DNA of 64,000 nt from positions 4,581,799-4,645,798 of the forward strand of contig CALNVZ010003434.1 in NCBI GenBank assembly GCA_940671915.1. The letters are read 5' to 3'. Each line of letters begins with the position of its first letter. Positions within the stretch are counted from its first letter, which is position 1. A program made the position numbers and the translations under genes. This document shows positions 37,641 through 49,613 of this stretch, one piece after another. The notes beneath the pieces are model-generated. The model saw only the letters and a program-made list of their open reading frames with translations, made no database searches and had not been told where the DNA came from. This stretch comes from Paracentrotus lividus (lineage: Eukaryota; Echinodermata; Echinoidea; Camarodonta; Echinidae).

Positions 37641-38265
37641 TGTAAAATTCCTTCAGGAACAATTCAAGGATAATAAATAACAAAAAGATGTGTCTACCGA
37701 CAGAGGAAGCAACTATGGGGCTTGTATATCGGTTTGGTATAGGATGTACAGAAACAAAAACAAAGTCAGTCTGGTTAACTTTCTGGTAAATAATTAGCCA
37801 TTCCACAATAATTTGAAAACAATATCAGGTGACAAAGGGGGTTCAGTAGGTTCTAGGACAACCATTCCTACAAAAATACTTTCTTACTATAATATGCATA
37901 CATAAATATATATGACCCTATTTCTAGGATATGGATGTCTTGGCTATAAGTGGAGTAGGTTTCCTCATACGATTTGCTGGTGTGATGTACTGCTTTATAA
38001 TAATATGAAGGTCACTTGATGACATACAATTAATAATCCTTGATTATGGCTAATAACTTAACAAACATATTGATACAAAATTCGTGATGATATTAGAAGA
38101 AAATTAATTCTCCCTTTACACTATAAATACATGTCGCTTAGAATTTGTATGAAAGAAATATAACCATGATCATCATTATCTACTGCGTTATCGTGTACTA
38201 CACAATGATCAAACAAAAGCTTTAAGCCTATATCTTTTGAATTGAAATATTCAACAATCACTTAC

Positions 38266-38780
38266 GATATATATTCCATCGTCTTGATGTGTCTGCAAGA
38301 CTCGATGAGGTCAATCCAGTCTTCATCTCTGCACATCAGTCGGTTCATGAATAGGTTCTGTAGTTTCTTGGTTTGTTCTCTGATCAGTAGACCCAGTCCT
38401 CTCATCGTCTCTTTTGATACCTCTCTCTTCTCAGGGAGTGATCGAGATGCTGTAAGGATGATACGTGTGAGCTGCTCTCCCCCGGTCTGTTGAAGACCAG
38501 CCGTGATCTCAGAGATATCCCTATCTGCATCATCGATAGTTATATCGATCTCTTCCAAGCCGCCAGGCAGCGATGATAGCAGACCTTTGTAGCTCTGTGA
38601 CGTCACTCCCTTGGCTGTTAGCTTTGTGATGTGTGGAAGCTCAGGAGGAGATGGAGGGAAACTCAGAGAGGAGTCTGATATGGTGAGATCATGCAGTGTA
38701 GTGAAGGATGCGAGACAGGACCAAAGTTTTTTGGCCATTTCAGTTGAGAGCTGGCATCCCACTATCTTTAGTGTGTTATC
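38266..38780 (-). CDS. NLR gene B, third LRR exon
   Basis: This 515-nt leucine-rich-repeat exon is bounded by TTTTAG acceptor and TC/GTAAGT donor, entering in phase 0 and leaving in phase 2. It is fully open: DNTLKIVGCQLSTEM, then LHDLTISDSSLSF, PELPHITKLTAKGVTSQSYKG, LPGGLEEIDITIDDADRDIS, GLQQTGGEQLTRI, KETMRGLGLLIREQTK and a final CRHIKTMEYIS. It is the best-preserved LRR exon in the window. Assignment to gene B rests on strand, order and phase. With 9.5 kb of repeats between it and the previous exon, it could instead belong to another NLR whose 5' half is lost. A partial copy of its first ~65 bp is duplicated just upstream. Confidence 0.82.
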
Positions 38781-38941
38781 CTAAAATGGAATGCAAAAGG
38801 ACAATTTTTTTAGTATTTACCTAGTTACAGGACCAAAGCTTTTTTTGGCCATTTCAGTTGAGAGCTGGCATCCCACTATCTTTAGTGTGTTATCCTAAAA
38901 TTGAATGCAAAAGGACAATTTTTTTTAGTATTTACCTAGTT
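38715..38941 (-). repeat. 112-bp tandem duplication of LRR exon start
   Basis: Units 38715-38826 and 38827-38941 are almost identical and cover the intron end, the splice acceptor and about 65 bp of the third LRR exon. The upstream unit thus offers a second acceptor (38894) followed by a truncated exon piece. Confidence 0.92.
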
Positions 38942-38989
38942 CAATCCCGTTCTGTTTATTCCTATATTTTATAATATTACATTTAATAT

Positions 38990-41752
38990 AAACACAACAC
39001 AAAAAGAAAGTTCCCCCTATTTCAAATATCAATAATTTTTTAGATAGGAGAAGTTACAAAAATCTAATTATATGTCCATGTAGGGAATTTAATTAGCTAC
39101 CATGGGAGCGAATTTTAGGAAAAAATCATGTTGTCATGCTTCAGTGAGCAATGGTTGAATCCAAAAATGTCATATTTTGAAGTTCGCAAGAATAAAATCA
39201 CAACTGTGATTCAATAATATCAGACCAATTTTTAGATTTTTAAACATTTCACGCATCAGAATGTACACAAAACGTGCTTCCAAACATACGGAATGGAAAT
39301 TTGCGTAAAATTTCACGGTTGAGTGAGCATGCAGCAAAAATGCCAAATCTGCGATTTTTACTTCTTTGCCATGGTAAAATTGATCAAATACATAGGGATT
39401 CATGTCGAGGAAGAGTGTTTTTAACTTTTGCAAAAAAAATTAAATCAATTCACGGTTGAATGAACACCATAAAATACCATCTGAAAAACACTAAAGAAGT
39501 ATTTTTTTCCATTTTGTACACTAAAGATCATATGAATACCTGTTTTTGTATTATTTTTATGACCGGTGCACGTGTATACATGATCATATTGCACTTATTA
39601 AATATTTCATGCTTAAGTGAGCATGTGGCACTGGAAAAGCTTTTTTTTAATTTAGAGACTAAAATTAAATTGCTTAATTTGCTAAACCATAACAATTCGT
39701 TTGAAAGTATTCATTTGCTTTCATTTTCGCAAAAATCCCGATTTTTCATGCTTCAGTGAACACAGGATATGAGAAAAACATGAAAAAAGGAAGAAATTTT
39801 GTGGCCCTGGCACGGCCTAATGGCACGTCCGACTCTTAATTTGACCCAAGTTCCTCTTAGTTAATGACTTCTTAAAGATTTGTGCCAAGTTTCAAGAATT
39901 AACTCACAGTATAACGACCAAAAAAAAAATACAATGAAAATGGGCAGTATTTGACTTTTGTTCACTATTGATTTCCTCCCATTGACTTTACGTATAGAGT
40001 TTGAACAAAAAGTGAACAAACGTCAAATATTGCCCATTTTCATTGTCATTTTTTTTGTTCGTTATACTGTGAGTTAATTCCTGAAACTTGGCACAAATCT
40101 TTAAGAAGTCATTAACTAACAGGGCCCGTATTCCATAAACGACTTAAGCATGAAATTTAAGCATTTTTGCTTATCTTTTGGCTAAGACAAAATTCTTAGC
40201 CAAAATGCGCAATCCATAAACCAAAAATGGCTAAGATTTTTTTCTTAACTTAAGACTTTTGGCTTAGCCGATTTTGACAGTTTAAGCATAAATTCTTAAA
40301 TTTTGGCTAAGCCAAAAGTCTTAAATCGAGATGCGCCTTCAAATACGCTCATAAAAATGAGAATTTTATCTTAACTTTAAGCCTAATACATAGTGACTTA
40401 ACTTATTATGCTGATTATACGGCAAGCTAATTTGAAACCACAAACTAAACATGAAAACATTAATCAAATTGTTTTGAAATAATCAGATACATTTCAGACA
40501 TAATTTGCAATGTGAAGCAGCTTGTACTTTTAAACAATTTAATTCTATTCAAGAGATATAAACTAAATAGTAACGACATCCATAAATGGTTACAAATTCA
40601 TTTCAAAACGGAAAAAATGAAACTTTTATAAGCTTATTTTTTTTAAATACAGATTGCGTAGGGCATAGTTGCGCGCAACATTTTTTGTCATTTTGCTTCT
40701 GCGCGACCTTTGAGACGTCACAACAAGTTAGGACGATTGTTCACTTTTTGTTCAAACTCTATACGTAAAGTCAATGGGGAGGAAATCAATAGTGAACAAA
40801 AGTCAAATATTGCCCATTTTCATTGTAATTTTTTTGGTCGTTATACTGTGAGTTGATTCTTGAAACTTGGCACAAATTTTTAAGAAGTCATTAACTAACA
40901 AGAACAAGAATCGAACGTACCATTAGGCCGTACCAGGGCCGTAAACTTTCTTCCTTTTTTCATGTTTTTCTCATGTTTTTCACTGAAGCATAAAAAAATC
41001 GGGATTTTTGCGAAAATGAAATCAAATGAATACTTTCAAACGAATTGTTATGGTTAAGCAAAGTAAGCAATTAAATTTTGATCTCTACATCAAAAAACAG
41101 CTTTTCCAGTGCCACGTGCTCACTGAAGCATGAAAGTTTTAATAAATGCAATATGATCATGTACACACGTGCAACGGTCATAAAAATAATACAAAAACAG
41201 ATATTCACATGATTTTTAGTGTACAAAATGGGAAGAATACTTACTTAGTGTTTTCACATGGTATTTGATGGTGTTCATTCAACCGTGAACTGATTTTTTT
41301 TTTTTTTGCAAAAGTTAAAAACACTCTTCCTAGACATGAATCTCATCATATTTGATCAATTTCACCATGGATAAAATGTAAAAATCGCAGTTTTGGCATT
41401 TTTTGCTGCATGCTCACTCAACCGTGAAATTTTACGCAAATGTCCTTCGCGTATGTTTGGAAGCACGTTTTGCGTACATTCTGATGCGTAAAATGTTTAA
41501 AATCTAAAAATTTGGTCCGATATCATTGAATCAAAGTTGTGATTTTAGGCTTGCGAACTTCAAAAAATGACATTTTTGCATTCAACCATTGGTCACTGAA
41601 GCATGACTTCATGTTATTCCCTAAAATTCGCTCCCATGGTAGCTAATTAAATTCCCTACATAGACATAAAATTAGATTTTGTGAACTCCTCCTATTCAAA
41701 AAATTATTGATATTTGAAATAGGGGGAACTTTCTTTTTGTGTTGTGTTTAGA
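38990..41752. mobile_element. 2.76-kb foldback element
   Basis: The ends TAAACACAACACAAAAAGAAAG and its inverted copy bound arms of about 1 kb (38990-39995 and 40740-41752). These share TAGCTACCATGGGAGCGAATT and GACTTTACGTATAGAGTTTG. A third inverted piece (40003-40122) and a TTAAG/CTTAA-rich palindromic insert (about 40122-40420) occupy the centre. No long transposase frame is seen. Confidence 0.8.
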
Positions 41753-41784
41753 TAGAGAGACCATATTTTAAAGACCAATTTGTT

Positions 41785-41965
41785 GCCCCCTTAGTTTCAC
41801 GTAAATTCGGCGCCCCTTAGTTTCAGATTATTTGGGCGCCCTATACGTGTAAGCTCAATTTGGCGCCCCTAATTTTAAAACCGATTTGACGCCCCCTTAA
41901 CTTCAAACTCTGCGCCCCATAAGTTTCAGGTCATTTTGGAGCCCGTAAAGCTCAATTGGCGCAGC
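41785..41965 (+). repeat. GGCGCC minisatellite, short block
   Basis: About six degenerate units of ~30 bp (TTTGGCGCCCC..AGTTTCAGGTCA) match the main array at 44.8-47.06 kb. The CACGTG-repeat copy at 42.3-44.5 kb separates the blocks and probably inserted into a longer array. Confidence 0.85.
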
Positions 41966-41992
41966 TAATAAGTTGAAAATCAATTTGAAATA

Positions 41993-42023
<31 letters not shown>

Positions 42024-42269
42024 GTCAAATAAAATGAATTTAAAAGTTTTGACGGTTAGAATCCGATGATATAAATTCTGGTAAAAATGAAAAACAAAGG
42101 CGCGCAATAGATATAAATGTGCGAAGAGAAAACGGGCATTTTGATGTATTCGAATGATTAGAAAACAGGACGTTTTTTGCATTTTCATACAAAAAAATGT
42201 ATAAATTTTGCTATGTATATACAAACTAGGATGCATGGAATTTAAAAATTTTGCTATTTGTAGTACCCC

Positions 42270-44512
42270 TTCTGGACCATTCTTGGTCACGTGTGTGAAC
42301 GAAATTATGCAAAATCTTGACTTTAATTGGCTATAACTCTAACCATTTTAAAGATATACTGAATTAATGTTTATATTATGCTAAAATATTTTGTTGGAAA
42401 TATTTTTAATGTTTACAATATGCATGTTCAAGGTGAGAAGTCAAAAAAATTGGGTCACGTGTGTAACTTCACAGAACGGCATGATTTGAAAGTTCAATTT
42501 CATTTTGAAATTCCTGTGAGTTTAAAATGATAAAATGTTCTTATTGCTGTGAGATATACTGAAAAATACCACTGGATATGAGTCATCTCTGAAATTTCTT
42601 TTTTAAATCTATTATTTTGTATCGTAATGTCGGGTCACGTGTGTGACATTTTAGTGGGTTATGTGTGTGACATTTAGCAAACTGTACACAAAAATGAAAA
42701 TATCATACATACGCAATAAATGTACATTTTGAGCAATTAATATATGCGCTGTGGTAAAACCTTTATGAACTCAACCCAAATTAGTCACTTGGGTGTTTTG
42801 GCAGTTGTCAAGACTGGGGGCGGGGCGGGGAGGGAGGGGGCCATGATGCGCCCCCTATAAGATCTCGGCTGTTGATCGCGCGAGCACCCGAAAATTTTGC
42901 ACGATGGTATAGTGTGCGATATAATCTACAAGAATGCACTGTTAATTTTCCCAAAATAATATCTATTTAATTTATATGAATTAATTATGCTAATTTATGC
43001 ATTGCATGAAATCATACGTTTTGTTCTTATTGAGAAACTAAAGCTTCTGGAATGCTAATTTTGTGTTTACATACTCTTTATAGGATTCCTAACAATTGTA
43101 CTTGGAAAAAATTTGGTATCGAAATCAATTTCTCATGTATTTCATTGTTTTATGATTTTCTTTAATGTATTTAATTTTTTTTTCGAACTTTTGTTTTTCT
43201 CTGTTTTTTTTCGCAAAAATGATTGCAGAACCATTTTGGAGCAAAGTAATGCTAAAATAAATAAATTTCAGCCAATGAAAGTGAGAATAATCAGACCTGT
43301 ATGATCGCCCCCAACCAGTGGGTCACGTGTGTGACTAATTTGTTCATTCATGGATTCATATTTGGTGAGATGCAAGGTACATAAAATCTAGCTTTGGATA
43401 AAAAAATAAAATAATAATAATAATACCAGAGCCATGGTTGAGGCGGGGCATTAACTTTTTGTTTTTTTCTGGTCACCTGCATGTGAGACATTTGAGGGCA
43501 ATTAATTTCCAGGGTTAATTATCTTAATATAATCAATTTAACAACATTTTTGGGGGTTAGATTAAAAGGAATAGAGGTAAATAATAATATAATAACAGTA
43601 ATCCAAGTAAGGAAGTCAGCATATCCATTCCAGTTTTTCCATCTAATTATCATATATGTTGATTTATGGAAATGAGCATGAAAAAATGCCAAAATCACGA
43701 AAAAAAACCCATCATTTCATGAAACTTCAGACATTGCTTTATATGAATATTCAGCTTAAAATCAAGAGGCAAAAACTTTTTGTCCCAAAAATGTTTACTT
43801 AAAAAAAAAAAAAAAAATGGCCTTATGTGTATTTTATACTGTAGGACCGCATTCTTTGGTGGCCATCCTGAAAGGCTTAATTAATGTCATACAATGTAAC
43901 CATTATTTTTAACACATTCCAGCCATAACATTGTAGGGTAAATGTGAGGCTGAAGTCATGCTCATCTATTCCTGCAATAGCATAGTCCCCTTTTTTCAGG
44001 CATGACCATAGTTGGTCACACACATGACCCGTGGGTCACGTGCGTGACTAATTTTAAAATTAATTAATAACTAAAGTAAAAGCTATTATTTATTTTTATT
44101 TTTTTTGGTGGGGGCGTAGACTTTTCATGATTTTGGGTCACGTGTGAGACATTTGAAGGTAATTTATTTCTTTAGTTAATTATCTTGAAAAAAATCAATT
44201 CAACACCATATTTTTTCAGTTAAATTTAAAGGAATGAAGTTACAAAATGATATGACAATAATCAAAGTAAGGAGACCAGCATATTCAATAAATTCAGGGT
44301 CAAACAAATGATATTTTATGCACCATTTTTCTATTCAAATTATATATATATTAATCTATGCAAATGAGTATGAAATATGTGTAAAATTGTGATAAATAAT
44401 GCATTTCCTGAAACTTAAGACAATGCTCTATATGAATGTACAGCTTAAAAACAAAAGGCAAATTTTTTATTTTTTCCCAAAAAGGTTTACTTTTCAAAGA
44501 ATCGCCCTTCTG
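42270..44512 (+). repeat. CACGTG-bearing dispersed repeat, copy 3
   Basis: TCACGTGTGTGAC or close variants occur at about 42285, 42455, 42633, 43321, 44013, 44035 and 44136. The left part matches 9200-9700 in reverse; the rest matches 13830-15330 in parallel. It is flanked on both sides by GGCGCC satellite. No coding frame is identified. Confidence 0.75.
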
Positions 44513-46432
44513 TTTCTGGTAAATTCGGCACCCCTCCCTAAGTTTTAAATTTAGGTCCGGTTTATAAAGAGGCTTCCTCCTACTTTGTGCTTGGTACTGT
44601 ATCTATTATGTCCAATGTACACATTTCCATAAATAGTCTTCTTCTTTTATATTTAAGTTCCTCCTTTTTTTTCTTTATTGTTTCTATCAGTTTATTATTT
44701 TTATTATTATTGTTGTTGAAACTTTTTTTGTAATTGTTGATACGATGTTTTTGATGACCTGTACTTGGATTTGTTTTTAATGAATAAAACACTTAAATAT
44801 ATATAAAAAAAAAAAAAGTTTTAAATTTAGTTGGAGCCCCGAAGTTTAAGATAAATTTAAAACCCCTAAGTCTCAGGTCAATTCGGCGCCCCTACATTTG
44901 AGCTCAATCTGGCGTCTTTTAATTTAAGATCAATTTGGCGCCCCCTTAACTTCAGGTTAAAATCGGCGCCCTTAAGTCTTAGGTCAATTCAGGGCCCCCT
45001 AAATTTCAGATAATTTTGGCGCCCCTAAATTTGAGCTAATTTTGGCACCATTATGTTTAAGATAATTTCTGTGCCAATCTTAGTTTAGGTTCGATTTGGT
45101 GCCCCCAAATTTAAGGTCAATGTAGCGCCCCTAAATTTAAGGTCGATTTGGCGCCCCACCTTGTATGTTTAAGGTCAATTTGGCACCCCTCACCTTCAGG
45201 TCAATTTGGCACCCCTCACTTTCAGGTCAATTTGGCGCCCCCACCTAAGTTTCGGGTCAATTTTGCGCCCCCACGTTAAGCTCATTTTGGCGCCCATCTA
45301 AATTTAAGTTCGATTTGGCGCCCCCTAAGTTTAAGGTCGATATAGCACCCCTAAGTTTCAGGTCGATTTGGCGCCCTTATAGTTTATTATCAATTAGGCG
45401 CCCCTATGCTTCAGGTCAATTTGGCGCCCCACCTAAGTTTTGGGTCAACTTGGCTCCCCCCCCTAAATTTAAGGTCGATATAGCACCCCTAAGTTAAGGT
45501 TGATTTTGCGCCCTCTCCTAAATCTAAGATCGATTTAGCGCCGCTAAGTTTAAGGTCGATTTGGCGCCCCTCCAAAATCTAAGTTCGATTCGGCGCCCCC
45601 TTATGTTGCAGGTCAATTTAGCGCCCCTATGTTTAATCAAGCTCAATTTGGCGCCCCTTAGTTTAAGGTCAATTTGGCGCCCCACCTAAGTTTTGGGTCA
45701 ACTTGGCTCCCCCTAAATTTAGGTGATATAGCACCCCTAAGTTTAAGGTTGATTTTGCGCCCTCTCCTAAATCTAAGGTCGATTTAGCGCCGCTAAGTTT
45801 AAGGTCGATTTGGCGCCCCTCCAAAATCTAAGTTCGATTCGGCGCCCCCCTATGTTGCAGGTCAATTTGGCGCCCCTATGTTTAATCAAGCTCAATTTGG
45901 CGCCCTTAGTTTAAGGTCAATTTGGCGCCCCACCTAAGTTTGGGTCAACTTGGCTCCCCCCTAAATTTAAGGTCGATATAGCACCCCTAAGTTTAAGGTT
46001 GATTTTGCGCCCTCTCCTAAATCTAAGGTCGATTTAGCGCCGCTAAGTTTAAGGTCGTATTTGCGCCCCTCCAAAATCTAAGTTCGATTCGGCGCCCCCT
46101 ATGTTGCAGGTCAATTTGGCGCCCCTATGTTTAATCAAGCTCAATTTGGCGCCCCGATGTTTAAGCTCAATTTGGCCCCCCTTAGTTTAATGTCGATTTG
46201 GCGCCCCCTAAATTCAAGGTCAATTTGGCGCCCCTAAGCTTGAGGTCAATTTGGCGCCCAAATGAAGTCGATTCGGCGCCCCCCCCATATTGTAGGTCAA
46301 TTTGGCGCCCCTATGTTTAAGCTCACTTTGGCGCCCCTTGGTTTAAGGTCCAGCTGGTGGCCCCTAAATTTAAGGTCAATTTGGCGCCCTTACTTAGTTT
46401 AAGGTCGATTCGGCGCCCCTAAGTTTAATAAT
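44512..46432 (+). repeat. GGCGCC minisatellite, main array
   Basis: Tandem ~25-32-bp units of the form TTTAAGGTCAATTTGGCGCCCC show frequent length variation. From about 45421 to 46150 a higher-order unit of roughly 245 bp repeats three to four times, marked by TATGTTGCAGG at about 45603, 45852 and 46100 and by TTTAATCAAGCTCAATTTGG. Open frames across it are repeat artefacts. Confidence 0.92.
44541..44830 (+). mobile_element. poly(A) retroposon with 14-bp target duplication
   Basis: A perfect direct repeat AGTTTTAAATTTAG (44541-44554 and 44817-44830) flanks a 262-bp insert. The insert ends AATAAA (44783), about 15 bases, then poly(A). This is the signature of target-primed reverse transcription of a polyadenylated RNA. 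The inserted body does not resemble a protein I know, so it may be a 5'-truncated LINE 3' UTR or a piece of an mRNA 3' end. It lies within GGCGCC satellite. Confidence 0.88.
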
Positions 46433-46803
46433 AATAATAATGATAATATACCACTTTTATATAGCGCATATCACTATACATGTAAGCCCCTTTGCGCTTC
46501 AAGAAAATTAAAAATAGAATGAAAGATAACAAAAATAGACATAGAAATTGAGATATTCAGTACAACATCTAATACATGATCAAAAGTAGAATTGAAATAA
46601 GAAAGTTTTCAATTTACTCATGAACTTTGTTAATGTGTCAGAGAGTTTGATCTCATTTGGAAGATTATTCCACAAGTTAGCACTAGCTACTTGAAAGGAT
46701 CTCGAGCCATACGTTTTGGTACAAACTTTGGGGGCAACGAGTAGACATTTTTGAGAGGATCGTAAGTTTCTGCTGGGCCTATAAATTAGGAGTTCCCTCA
46801 GCT
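46433..46803 (-). mobile_element. L2/CR1-like LINE 3' end
   Basis: Read on the minus strand, the frame contains CTKTYGSRSFQVASANLWNNLP and SKLKTFLF, the conserved C-terminal segment of CR1/L2-type ORF2 proteins. It is followed by a short UTR with GCGCTATATAAAAGTGG and an ATT/TTATTA tail at 46433-46450. It is 5' truncated and inserted in the minisatellite, which resumes at about 46804. Confidence 0.82.
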
Positions 46804-47062
46804 TCCGGTCAATTTGGCGCCGCCACCTAAGTTTCGGCCAATTTTGCTCTCCTGTGTTTAAGGTCAATTTGGCACCCCTTAGTTTACTCTCGATTTTGCG
46901 CCCCCTAATTTTTTTAACGGCGCCCCCATTCCCTTCTTTTTTTTTTTCTTTCTTCCTCTTTCCTCCTCTTTTCCCTTTGTCCTTTTTTCCTCCGCTTTTC
47001 TTTTTTATTTTTTCTTCTTTCCCTTTCTCCCTTTTTCCTCCTCTTTTCGGCGCCCCCTGCGC
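46804..47062 (+). repeat. GGCGCC minisatellite remainder plus CT-rich tract
   Basis: A few satellite units are followed by a pyrimidine-rich tract (about 46930-47048), then GGCGCCCCCTGCGCCCCCC. It is low complexity. Confidence 0.8.
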
Positions 47063-47620
47063 CCCCCCCAGAATACGCGCATGATGGTTATGGACTAGAT
47101 TCTGTGTAAAAATTAAATTGATTTATCAAGTAATCCATGAATGAATAAACATCAAAAAGCAAACTGTCACTGCCAGACCTACAAAGGCCTCTTAATAATT
47201 TGGAAAGTGATTATTTGGTCTTTGACGTATGCTCACTCATGCCTGACTCTACAAATCTATCTCATTTTCACACAAAATGTATTCGATATGTGTAACAACG
47301 CCCTGCAAAGTTATTTAGCGCAAGACAATTTTGTTAAAAAGTTATGCTATTGTAATCTGGATGGAGTTGCTTTTTTGATAGCTTTTGTTGTTTTGATTTT
47401 ACTCCCACTTTTTGCACAATTCGAAATTTACATGATCGCAAACAGTGCGCCGTGTTCATTCAAGCGTAAAGATATAACACACAAAATCGGTACCAAACGA
47501 TGCGGAAGGAGTTACTTTTTAGAATTTGGGGTTTATAAATTGGTTTTCATTTGATGAACATTTTTCTATGTTCATAAAAAGTTGTAATTTTAGATGTAAA
47601 GTTTTTCTGACTCACTCGGT
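47063..47620. other. unassigned stretch with a 137-codon frame
   Basis: A plus-strand frame (47141-47554) is hydrophobic in its middle (VAFLIAFVVLILLPLFAQF) but matches no family I recognise. It lies between repeats and has no evident splice context. I treat it as chance or repeat-derived. Confidence 0.3.
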
Positions 47621-47621
47621 A

Positions 47622-47657
<36 letters not shown>

Positions 47658-47898
47658 AAATTATTTATAATGCGCTTTTCCCATAGTGGCTCAAAGCACT
47701 TTACAGTATATTATTACCCCGTTCACTAGATTTAACTCCATACTTGAAGTCAGCCATTTATAGGAGCCTTATATGGAATAATCCTCCCGGGTACCCATTT
47801 GGTGGGTGGAGTGGACGTAAGTGCCGGTGCGGGAATCGAACTCACGACCTTTGCATTCCCAGTCGAGTGATACGACCACTAGACTACGGCACTTACGC
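47622..47898 (-). mobile_element. tRNA-headed SINE with L2-like tail
   Basis: On the minus strand the element starts with a tRNA-like head (47898-47820; A-box TAGTCTAGTGGTCG, B-box AGTTCGATTCCC) and continues through a ~160-bp body. It ends GCTTTGAGCC..AAAGCGCATTATAAAT and an ATT trinucleotide tail (47656-47622). The tail resembles the 3' end of the L2-like fragment at 46433-46510, as expected if the SINE is mobilised by that LINE. The anticodon stem is unpaired, so this is not a tRNA gene. Confidence 0.82.
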
Positions 47899-48316
47899 CA
47901 TAGAAAGGCATTCTTTGAGAAAGATATTCATATAGTTCACATTCGCTTCTTATATACAGATCATAATAGTTTTTTAAAGCGAGAGCGAACTGACCAACAC
48001 TCTCATTGACTGTGTGTTATAAATTACAAGTCTTAAAGAATACGTTTTGAGAAAACAGTGTATGAATTAACCTATAATTTAATTTGTATTGGAAATCAAA
48101 CTAAAATGTTTTGATGAGTCTGTATCATAAGACTACACTGCTAAGGATGTTGCATTATGGGTTATAAATCAGGACAAAATTGAGAAGTTGAGGGCCTGAG
48201 ATGGTGCTATACAAGGCTGCTGGTTCGTACCACCCGGGTGTTCGTACTGGCTTTAACTATCTCAAATCCATTATTCATAATGTGCGTCTACAATACAATT
48301 TCTATAATCCTGTTAC

Positions 48317-48359
48317 CTTGTTAGCGTGATTGACGTAGTTTACAGATACACGTCCACCC
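48317..48359 (-). CDS. NLR gene B, second small LRR-linking exon (43 nt)
   Basis: It is bounded by TATATGTAG acceptor and AACAAG/GTAACA donor, phase 2 to 0, reading GGRVSVNYVNHANK. It follows the second LRR exon as the 51.8-kb small exon follows the first. The Cys of the SGC signature is replaced by Arg, in keeping with decay in this cassette. Confidence 0.6.
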
Positions 48360-49124
48360 CTACATATAAGGAAGGAAACGAAATGAGTTAAACCAGAATT
48401 TTGATTTGTATACATTATACAAAACTTATGAATGACATAAATAAAACCTAAAAATTATACAAAAGCGGGAACTATTTCAATCAAATTCATCGATACTCAG
48501 TTCGGTAATCGATTGCACAATGAGATATCATTTGAAATATAATAATTAGCTTTGATAAGCAATAAAGACATAGTTTGATAATTATCATTAGATAAAGGCT
48601 TGCAGTAGCATATGAGCTAACATTTATTTTATGTGTTCTGCAGCTTGTATGGGTTGCATTGTAAATATAAGGCCTATAATGCTACAGCCATGATATTGCT
48701 GTTGTGTACATTATTTAGGGCCTATCTAGAAGGGTTCATTCTACCAAGGACTTCTTAGTCCTTGATTCTATTAATTTTTATTATAATCACGAACGAAATT
48801 AGCGACATTAGGATAATTACAAACAATGAATACAATGTCAAATGGTTATTAGCTCGTTCACTTTAATCTATCTTTTTTTTTTGCAATAGTACGTGAAGGT
48901 TTTAGTATTCAATTTTCATTTGACATTGGTGCTTTTGTCCATGCATCTAGAATAAATAAGTCATACTTGTATAATTATACTCCAAGTATCGTCTTTACCA
49001 TTTACCTTTTTTTACCTTTTTTACCATTTACCTTTTTACATTTCGCTATCCTATATATCACTGACTGGAAATATAAGATTTAGTTTCATTGAGTAATTCC
49101 TTCAGGATCTAGCTCTATACTCAC

Positions 49125-49613
49125 TCTAAGACCAGACTTTCCAATGTACTAGAATGGTGTGAGGACTCGACGAGGAGTTCCACGAAGTCTTCTGCATCTT
49201 TGCACTTAATCCCAGATACATGTAGCTTCCTTAATTCCTTGATTTGTTCTCTAATCAGAAGGCCAAGTCCTTTCATCGTCTGTCTAGATTCTTTCCTCTC
49301 CTGCAATAGGAGTACGAGATGCTCTCCTCCGGTCTGACGAAGACCAGCTATTATCTGAAATCTCTCTGCATCATTGATAGTGATATTGATGTCGGTCAAA
49401 CCAGGCAGCGATGAGAGCAGAGCTTCGTAGATCTGTGACGTCACTCCATCCGCTGTTAACATTGTGACGTGTGGAAGCTCAGGAGGAAATGAAGAGAAAC
49501 TGAGATGGTGAGATGATGAGATGATGTAGTGTAATGAAGGATTTGAGACAGCACCAAAGTTTGTTGGTCATTTCAGTTGAGAGCTGGCATTCCTTCATCT
49601 CTAGTGTGCTATC
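49125..49613 (-). pseudogene. NLR gene B, second LRR exon (frameshifted)
   Basis: The splice borders are preserved (AATTCAG acceptor, TTAGA/GTGAGT donor). The start DSTLEMKECQLSTEM matches the third LRR exon. Near 49500 a deletion removes the SDSSL codons and shifts the frame, which resumes as PELPHVTMLTADGVTSQIYEA. Later the exon lacks several residues in the ERDISQI block and about nine codons before QTMKGLGLLI. Its length (489 nt) is shorter than the 515-527 nt of its paralogues. It retains the L..L...N repeat periodicity but cannot be translated through as it stands. Confidence 0.8.

Noticed and set aside
45315..45497. Repetitive peptide frame (APPKFKVDLAPL-like)
   Set aside because: It is a chance frame through the GGCGCC minisatellite; unit-length variation breaks it repeatedly.
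41785..47062. CRISPR-like array
   Set aside because: The repeat units are contiguous and variable, without unique spacers, in an animal genome; it is a minisatellite.
47141..47554. 137-codon frame with a hydrophobic stretch
   Set aside because: No recognisable domain, no evident splice sites or promoter, and it sits between repeats.
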